Positions 17,839 through 23,642 of a stretch of 23,642 bases of DNA are shown here, in pieces. Within the stretch, counting starts at the first letter, position 1. Every line of letters begins with the position of its first letter. The DNA lies in NCBI GenBank assembly GCA_037447655.1, contig JBBHKE010001907.1, positions 1 through 23,642 on the forward strand, in the 5' to 3' direction. The stretch is from Zygnema cylindricum. Lineage: Eukaryota; Streptophyta; Zygnematophyceae; Zygnematales; Zygnemataceae. The position numbers were made by a program, and so were the translations under genes. The notes under the pieces were generated by a model. The model saw only the letters and a list, made by a program, of their open reading frames with translations. It did not search any database and was not told the origin of the DNA.

Positions 17839-18170
17839 AAAGGGGTATCGAGGAGGTAGTGGGAGAGGGAGAGGGAGAAAGAATGGGAGAGGAAGAAGTA
17901 GAGGAAAAGGAGAGGGACATGATGATCTGATGATGATGTGATGTTAAGAAAGAGAGGAGATGGGGGGAGGAGGAGGGAATGGAGGAGGGGAGGAGTGGAG
18001 ACGGATGGTATTATGAATGAATGATGGAGGGGGGGGGGATGAGGAAACGGAGGGGAAGGAATAGGAGGGAGAATGGATAGAGGAAAGGAAGGGAAGAGGA
18101 GGTGGAGGGAGGTTGGAGGGAGGGGATGGAGGAAGGGGGAGGAGGATGGAAGGAATGGAATGGTAGTAAT
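17839..18170. repeat. Second purine-rich tract
   Basis: GGGAGAGGGAGA-type sequence with GATGATGATG interruptions (17919-17941) and long G runs (for example 18025-18038). No gene was seen; the minus-strand Pro/Ser-rich frame is a by-product. Confidence 0.75.
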
Positions 18171-18720
18171 GTTTAGTTATAGTCACGATTAAAAATTGTA
18201 GTAAAGAGTAAGCATTGATAATATCTTCAAATAGTAATAAATCCGTATAGAATATAATAACAATGTTTGTAATGAATAACAAGTCATATTTGTTATGGTA
18301 AATAATCTTCAATTAAAATCATAGTAAATTCTTGTAACTAGTAATTATAATAAACAATAATAACTATTAATGTTAAGAAACATTGATAAATAATAATATA
18401 GATTTATAACAACCATTAACTATAATACATAGTCAATTAATATTATTAAGTAATTATAATAATAAGTCTTGTTAAATAATATCAAATAGTTGTAATATAA
18501 AATGAGAATTAATGGTTAAGTTAAAAATTTATAATATTTTATAGAAATTGATTGTCATCACAGTCAATAGTAATAAATAATCACTATAATTAGTAAATTA
18601 AACAATAATAAAAATAAATGCTACGAAATGATTAATACTAAAAATATAAATAAGAATATTGATAGTAAATAGTCATAAGTAAATGTAAAATAATAAATAT
18701 AGCAAATAGTAAATAGTAAA
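18171..18720. other. AT-rich stretch without genes
   Basis: Dominated by TAATAA, TAGTAAATA and ATTATAAT words with hardly any G or C. There is no open frame of note. Confidence 0.6.
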
Positions 18721-19195
18721 CTTTTGGGTTTAGTCCTCTTTTTGGAAGCTTCATTTTTAGTTATCTGTTAGACGCTTTTCTTTCTTTGACGATTCTCCTT
18801 GTTATTTGATAACGTCATCTAGCATTCTAGTTTACGTTATTTAGTTAGATTCCTCATTCTAGTTTACGTTATTATCTAGTTTTCTTTTTTTTTTACTTTC
18901 GCTTAATTTAAGCGTCCAGCTTATCATCTGGTGATAGATCCGATCCTAATCTCTCCACTGCTTGATTAAAGATCTTCTCTCTTGCCCTTTCGGCTCTCTT
19001 GCCCTTTCGGCATTATGTGTCAGATGAAATTTCAGATCACCTAGGGTCCCTAGACTTTGAGAAGTCACCTCGTGACATTCTCTGCTCTACTTAAGATCTC
19101 TTTCCTTTGTACCTTTTACCAACTTTATTAAAAAATATTTTGTCTTGATTTCTCTTTTGTCTTTTCATTTTTTCCTTCCTACTTTATCTACTGCC
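18721..19195. other. Candidate copia LTR or leader region
   Basis: Composition changes sharply at about 18721 from AT-rich to T/C-rich and stays so up to the gag start, as expected for a retroelement leader or LTR. It includes direct repeats CATTCTAGTTTACGTTATT (18823 and 18855, period 32) and TCTCTTGCCCTTTCGGC (18978 and 18995, period 17). I could not find TG..CA LTR ends or a primer-binding site matching initiator tRNA, so the boundary is not established. Confidence 0.35.
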
Positions 19196-20260
19196 ATGTC
19201 ATCCAATGGAATAGGTTATGGGGCCTTTAGATGCTAATACCGTTGCTAAATTTAATGGCTCAGATTTCTATAGATGGAAGTATCAAATCGAGCATCTTTT
19301 TTGTCGCAAAAAACTCTGGTCCATTATTAACGGTAGTGAGGTTGAGCCCTCCGACGCTGCTACCAAACCTGCGTGGCTTCTCTGTAATGAGGAGGCTCAC
19401 TCTCAATTGGTTCTAGCTCAAAAATCTACCCAACTTGACCTCATCCGCGACGCACACTCGGTTCTTAGACGCATGGATATTGCTGTCCAATGCGTACGAA
19501 GTTAAATCATGGTCTTACAAAATTCCCCCTCGTCGGCAGTTGAATTCTTGTCAAAAACTGCCCACCAAATCTGTTCAAGAGTTTGTTATCTATTCAACAA
19601 TTTGTTCACAACGTTAAGTTTATTGTCGGCCGACTCAAGAGTATTAGTGCTACAATAATGGAGGAGGGTATAATTTCAGCGATCCTAAGATGCTTACCTT
19701 CCTCCTATTCCGCATTTATTTCCTCTATCGACAACTCCTCCGCAGTGGTCACCATTCCGTCACTCCACGAAGAAACTAAGCAAATTCTTCCCCCAGCTCC
19801 TGGTGTCGCTTTGGCAGCGATCCCTCCATCCACCCGGCCACCTAGATCACCCACGTCATTGACAATTGCCTTGCTCTTTGTTGGAAACTCAAACGACATA
19901 GAGGATATTCGTCGGATCGTGTCTCCTGTGAATCTGTAGACGTAAACGTAGACGTTATGTCTAGATTCGAATCGAACCGTCGTTGAAATCTGTAGACGCG
20001 GCTAAAGGACAAGATTCTTCATGAGATTTGAAACTGGTTACAGCGGGCCAAGGAAAACCTGAAAAAGTGACTCCTCTGTCTCTCCAGGTGGTCGCAATGA
20101 GGGGTGAAGGGAGAAACAATTTTGATCGCAATGGTCATCGTCATTGCAGCCATCTCCCTCTTTCCTCATCTTGTCGTTACTGCCGTGAAATCACCCATGT
20201 CATTGACAATTGCCCTGCTCTTCGTCAGAAACTCAAACAACATGGTGGATCTTTGTCGAA
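19196..20260 (+). pseudogene. copia gag with CCHC zinc knuckle
   Basis: Starts near ATG 19196 (MSSNGIG-like, then shifted) or 19218. The N-terminal part shows KFNGSDFYRWKYQIEHLF and LWSIINGSE, the UBN2/retrotran_gag pattern. The frame shifts near 19460 (DAWILLSNAYEVKS continues in the next frame) and again near 19590 (ILRCLPSSYSAFISSID). The zinc knuckle CRYCREITHVIDNC at 20172-20213 is a perfect CX2CX4HX4C. Part of the knuckle region is also present at 19846-19915. Confidence 0.9.
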
Positions 20261-20265
20261 AACAC
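19846..20265 (+). repeat. Repeated zinc-knuckle segment in gag
   Basis: The sequence ATCACCCACGTCATTGACAA at 19846 and its next 50-odd bases recur, diverged, from 20190 (offset 344). Only the second copy is preceded by the CRYC half of the zinc knuckle. Confidence 0.8.
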
Positions 20266-20567
20266 GAACGACAGAGAGGATTTCACTATACAGGAGGGCG
20301 CGGACGAAACAATGGGCGGTCCTTATCCATGTCACCCCTCAACGGCCAAAGCTATGTTTCCCCCAAGCCACGAATGTGTGCGGCGGCAAATCCTTTCATT
20401 CATTCTTTAGGGTACGGCATTCATACTCGAGCATACGGCTACAGTATTGTTGGCGATATTCCACATTGGCACTAGTCGCCCAACCGTACTATCGTTAATT
20501 ATACGGTCACCCAATCCCTTCTCCAAATCTGGTTGTCCCTGTAACCTCGCCTGCTGTTCATTATACT

Positions 20568-21240
20568 ATGCCTCCACCAAATTATAGATTTGCTCTTACC
20601 TCATCCGCGGTCTCCAATCTCCTTGTAGTAAATTCAACTACGCCGACCAATTTATGGATATCTGACTTTGGGACTTCTCATCACCTCTCCTTACCCTCTG
20701 ATTCATTCACATCCATATCGCCGCTTTGCCCCAATATGACGATCTTGCTCGATAACAATGCCGCTTTAACAACCACTCACTTCAGACAAATCTCCACTGC
20801 TGGTTTCTCCACCGCTAGGTCAACAATATCTATCCCTCACGTACTATTCGTCCCTGGTCTCAAGAAGAATTTATTTGCAATTGGCGCCGCGCTTAATCAA
20901 GGCGCCACAACAGTCTTTTCCACTACGATTGTCACTTTATTTTTTCCGCAAAAATCCCAAATAAGACTTGGTATAAAGCCTCGATCCATCTACATCCTGT
21001 CAAACTTCCACTCAGTTAGATATGCGAACATTGCCATATCGTCATCTCCTCACACATTTGCGAAATGGCATCTTCGATATGGTCATCTTTCCTTATTTAA
21101 CCTTCAATTATTGAGCAAAGGCCTCGTCATCAGACTTGACTCTTTTCCGAACAAATATCTTGCCTTTTGCTCAAGATATGTTGAAGGCAAATTGACTCGT
21201 TTATCCTTTCTTTCCTGCAAATCTAAATCCAACGACCCCC
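20568..21240 (+). pseudogene. copia protease and GAG-pre-integrase region
   Basis: The frame 20568-21269 contains LWISDFGTSHHLS, where the aspartic-protease motif D-[ST]-G has become DFG at 20664-20672. HVLFVPGLKKNLFAIG follows, and WHLRYGHLSLFNLQLLSKG (21066) marks the pre-integrase domain. The usual CxxCxxGK motif reads CSRYVEGK at 21168, with the second Cys lost. Both changes would disable the enzymes. Confidence 0.9.
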
Positions 21241-21267
21241 TGTTATTAATTCACTCTTTCCTTCTTT

Positions 21268-21660
21268 GACCTTTGCGGCCCAATGTCAGTGCCTAGTCGC
21301 ACTGGCGTACTCTACATTGATAGATACATAGACGATGTAACCCAATTTTTTCACCTTTTTCTCCTCCGTCAAAAAATTGACTCCTAAATATTTCAACAGT
21401 ACAAGGCCTTAGTTGAAAACTCCCTTGACTGCCGCATCATATGTCTCTAAACTAACAATAGCGGGGAATACTTTTCCACTGATTTCTATTATATGTCTCA
21501 AAACTAAGAACAGCGGGGAATACTTTTCCACTGATTTCTCCAATTTTCTCACTACCCATGCAATCACTCACCAATCAACAGTAGCCAACACCCCAGAACA
21601 AAATGGATTTTTTAAGAGGTACAACTGTACCGTCATCAACATGGCAGGTTCCACTTCATA
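21268..21660 (+). pseudogene. copia integrase core, catalytic triad broken
   Basis: DLCGPMSVPSRTG at 21268 keeps the first catalytic Asp. The second site reads TNNSGEY in one copy (21451) and TKNSGEY in the duplicated copy (21503) instead of TDNxGE. The third reads PEQNGFFKRY with Lys (21614-21616) instead of Glu. Two of three catalytic acids are therefore lost, besides stops and a 52-bp tandem duplication. Confidence 0.88.
21439..21542 (+). repeat. 52-bp tandem duplication in integrase
   Basis: ATATGTCTCTAAACTAACAA at 21439 recurs as ATATGTCTCAAAACTAAGAA at 21491. The unit carries the second catalytic motif of integrase; 52 is not a multiple of three, so the duplication shifts the frame. 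Confidence 0.9.
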
Positions 21661-22505
21661 AATTTGCCTATCATTTTTTAGGCAGAATCCGTCACGACTG
21701 CTTATTATCTACGAAATCTCTGTCCCACTTCCGCCCTTCCAGGTGTCACTCCTTATGAAGCTTAGACAAGCATCAAACCAGACATCTCTCACCTCCGAGT
21801 ATTTAGCTTTATCGCTTGGATTAAAAACCTTACGCTGGCCGAAAAATGGCATAGTCGGGCAAAAGCTCGCGTTTTAGTCGGTTATTTGACGGAATCAAAA
21901 GCTTATCGAATTTAACTTTTAGATGAACGCTAAGTTATCTAAATTCATGTCGTCATTTTCAATGAAACTCCACTTTTTGTCCAACTCACCAATTCCTCAA
22001 CCGCCTCCTTCCCGACTCCTCCACCCTCTATCTCCCACATCAAGACTTCATCCTCTCCTCTTTCAGTCATCTCTCTTCTTTCTTTCACTCCTTCCTTACC
22101 AACCCTTCTATCTTTTTCTCCTTTCCCTTTACTTAGGTTAGCATCAAAAACACTATTATCATCCCCTCAGTTAATCAATCGCACACATTTTTTGACCCTT
22201 ACTCTCTCTCCCTCATAAATCTCGATGATTCCCCATATGTCATTCCGCGAGCCTCTCCTGTGCCTCTTTTTATTAACCTTCCTCTAGTCATTTGCAAAAA
22301 TAAACGCATTCAAGAGAAACAGCTTCGTCAAATCCATGGTGTAGCCAACATTGCCAACATTGAGACTGTTTTTGTTCCTCAATCATTTTCTGCAGCCATG
22401 GCCAATCCAGACGCTCCTTCTTGGAAATCCGCTATTGACCGAGTTTGCTTACTTACAAAAGAATAGGATTTGGGAACTTACCCCACTTCCTCATGGCCGA
22501 AAGGT

Positions 22506-22619
22506 CATAGGTTCTAAGTGGGTCTTCCGCGTCAAAACGAATGCATAGGTTCTAAGTGGGTCTTCCGCATCAAAACGAAGGCATAGGTTCTAAGTGGGTC
22601 TTCCGCGTCAAAACGAAGG
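22506..22619 (+). repeat. 38-bp tandem triplication in reverse transcriptase
   Basis: CATAGGTTCTAAGTGGGTCT begins at 22506, 22544 and 22582. The unit encodes the conserved IGSKWVFR block. The three copies differ at very few bases, so the event is recent relative to the decay of the element. Confidence 0.93.
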
Positions 22620-22901
22620 CAGACGACACACTGGATCGCTACAAAGCTCGCTTTGTTGCAAAGGGTTTTCCGCAAAAAGAAGGGGTCGACTTCAATGAAA
22701 CCTATGCACCTGTCGTCAAATTCACCTCAATCCGTATACTTCTTTTGCGAGCGCCGCTCACGACTGGCATGTGCATCACATAGATGTACTGACTGCCTTT
22801 CTTTATGGAAAATTGGACGAAGAAATATTCATCCGCCAACCTGAAGGCTAAATCTTGCCTGGTGCGCAACACCTTGTCTGTCGGTCTGTCGGCTTCTAAA
22901 G

Positions 22902-22960
22902 TCTGTTTACGATCTCAATTAGGCCCCTAGTCTCTCTACGGTCTCAAATAGGCCCCTCGC
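22902..22960 (+). repeat. 29-bp tandem duplication in reverse transcriptase
   Basis: TCTGTTTACGATCTCAATTA (22902) and TCTCTCTACGGTCTCAAATA (22931), each followed by GGCCCCT, are two diverged copies of the LYGLKQAP block. Both have TAG where CAG (Gln) is expected. Confidence 0.85.
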
Positions 22961-23319
22961 GTTTGGAATAAACACTTGTAGGGTGTTCTTTTCAAGGAGG
23001 AATTTCTCAAGCTTGATGCAAATTTTGGTCTCTTCCTTTGAGGTAAATTAGACACCCTTGTCATCTTAGTCATTTATGTGGATGACCTTCTCCTAGTCAG
23101 TCCCTCTCTCCCCCTTATTCACTTTGTCAAAACAATGCTTAAACTTCATTTTTTGACTTATTTAGGAGAAGTAGAATATTGTCTTGGTATAAGACCGCCG
23201 TTCTAAAACTCTCTACTTATCTGAAGGAAAAGACATCACCAAAGTTCTCACCATTTTCTCTTGTCAATCTGCAGTCCTTTCTCCACACTTTTAGATCCCA
23301 ATGTGAAACTCATCAAAAA

Positions 23320-23642
23320 CTCTGGTGGGCCTGTCCACAGAGCAACCCATGATTTACATCGCTCAATTATAGGCAGCCTGATGTATGCCATGAGAGGCAC
23401 TTGCCCAGATATAGCTGTAGCTGTAGGGCAGCTCAGCCAATTTGTCTCTAACCTCACAGATATCTATCTCCTTGCTGCAAAGAGGGTTCTCCGTTAGTAC
23501 CGTATGTAGTCCGACGGATATTAACTCGCTACATTTAGTACCCAACGAGACACCTGTCCGGGTGGTCTCAAAAACTACTCAAAGTGTAACCCTAGATTTT
23601 CACACCTCTTTCCTGACGTCTAACTGTTCTCTTTTACCACTC
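23320..23642 (+). pseudogene. copia RNase H region, cut by window edge
   Basis: GSLMYAMRGTCPDIAVAVGQ and LSQFVSNL, then AAKRVLR followed by a stop, match the segment joining reverse transcriptase to RNase H in copia polyproteins. The remainder is outside the window. Confidence 0.85.

Larger units (their letters stand above)
22391..23130 (+). pseudogene. copia reverse transcriptase, interrupted
   Basis: Recognisable blocks: MANPDAPSWKSAIDRV; WELTPLPHGRKVIGSKWVFR; RYKARFVAKGFPQKEGVDFN and ETYAPVVKFTSIR; LYGLK-stop-APRVWN (22934-22963); and the catalytic YVDDLLLVSP near 23075. YVDD is intact but the frame is broken by TAG and TAA codons and by two tandem duplications. Confidence 0.92.
19196..23642 (+). 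mobile_element. Degenerate Ty1/copia retrotransposon, truncated by window edge
   Basis: Domains appear in copia order (integrase before reverse transcriptase): gag 19196-20260, protease near 20664, GAG-pre-integrase 21066, integrase 21268-21660, reverse transcriptase 22391-23130, RNase H from about 23320. Many frameshifts and stops break the polyprotein, and key catalytic residues are changed. Several short tandem duplications interrupt it. The 3' end, including any 3' LTR, lies beyond the window. It is an old, inactive copy in plus orientation, downstream of the LRR exons. Confidence 0.95.

Noticed and set aside
17944-18312. 122-codon minus-strand Pro/Ser-rich frame
   Set aside because: Arises from the second purine tract and the AT-rich stretch.

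Overview
The window looks like nuclear DNA from a streptophyte (land plant or charophyte alga) with a large, repeat-rich genome. Three signs point that way. There is a plant-type leucine-rich-repeat gene whose repeat is carried by an exon of exactly 72 nt with phase-2 boundaries. There are split, intron-separated exons of a DOA10/SUD1 (MARCH6-type) ER ubiquitin ligase that are closest to the plant version. There is a decayed Ty1/copia retroelement. Introns are T-rich and flanked by ordinary GT..AG sites. No bacterial-type operons, rRNA, tRNA or CRISPR were seen.

Layout. Positions 1-1640 hold almost nothing beyond one weak minus-strand ORF with a signal-peptide-like start. Positions 1640-5305 are a dense nest of DNA repeats: a GTAC-rich dispersed repeat, several TA-flanked elements with CACCGCG termini, a TATCGATA-rich hAT-like element and a long foldback hairpin. 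A C/T tract fills 5781-6180. Positions 6822-12159 carry the C-terminal half of a SUD1/DOA10 homologue on the plus strand in six recognisable exon blocks. Splice sites and intron phases mostly agree, but there are stops, frameshifts, a duplicated exon end and two missing coding segments. A 460-bp hAT-like MITE with a perfect 8-bp target-site duplication sits in one of its introns.

Positions 12160-13763 are gene-free. Positions 13764-15530 hold another TA-flanked MITE, a 48-bp array, further copies of the GTAC-rich repeat in the opposite orientation, and a 15-bp array carrying CACGTG (G-box) motifs. A secreted or receptor-type LRR gene starts at 16092 (plus strand): signal-peptide exon, N-terminal cap exon, then one 72-nt LRR exon at 17590. 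No further exons are seen before the edge. Its second intron is filled by a long purine tract. Positions 17839-18720 are purine-rich and then AT-rich.

From about 19196 to the right edge lies a degenerate Ty1/copia polyprotein (gag, zinc knuckle, protease, integrase, reverse transcriptase, RNase H) with disabled catalytic motifs.

The most unusual theme is repeated short tandem duplication on or next to conserved protein-coding motifs: the SUD1 exon end, and several copia motifs with periods of 52, 38 and 29 bp, none a multiple of three. The richest structural area is the nested inverted-repeat cluster at 2508-5305. I see no convincing new multi-gene system; the candidates of interest are repeat families and the state of the SUD1 locus.
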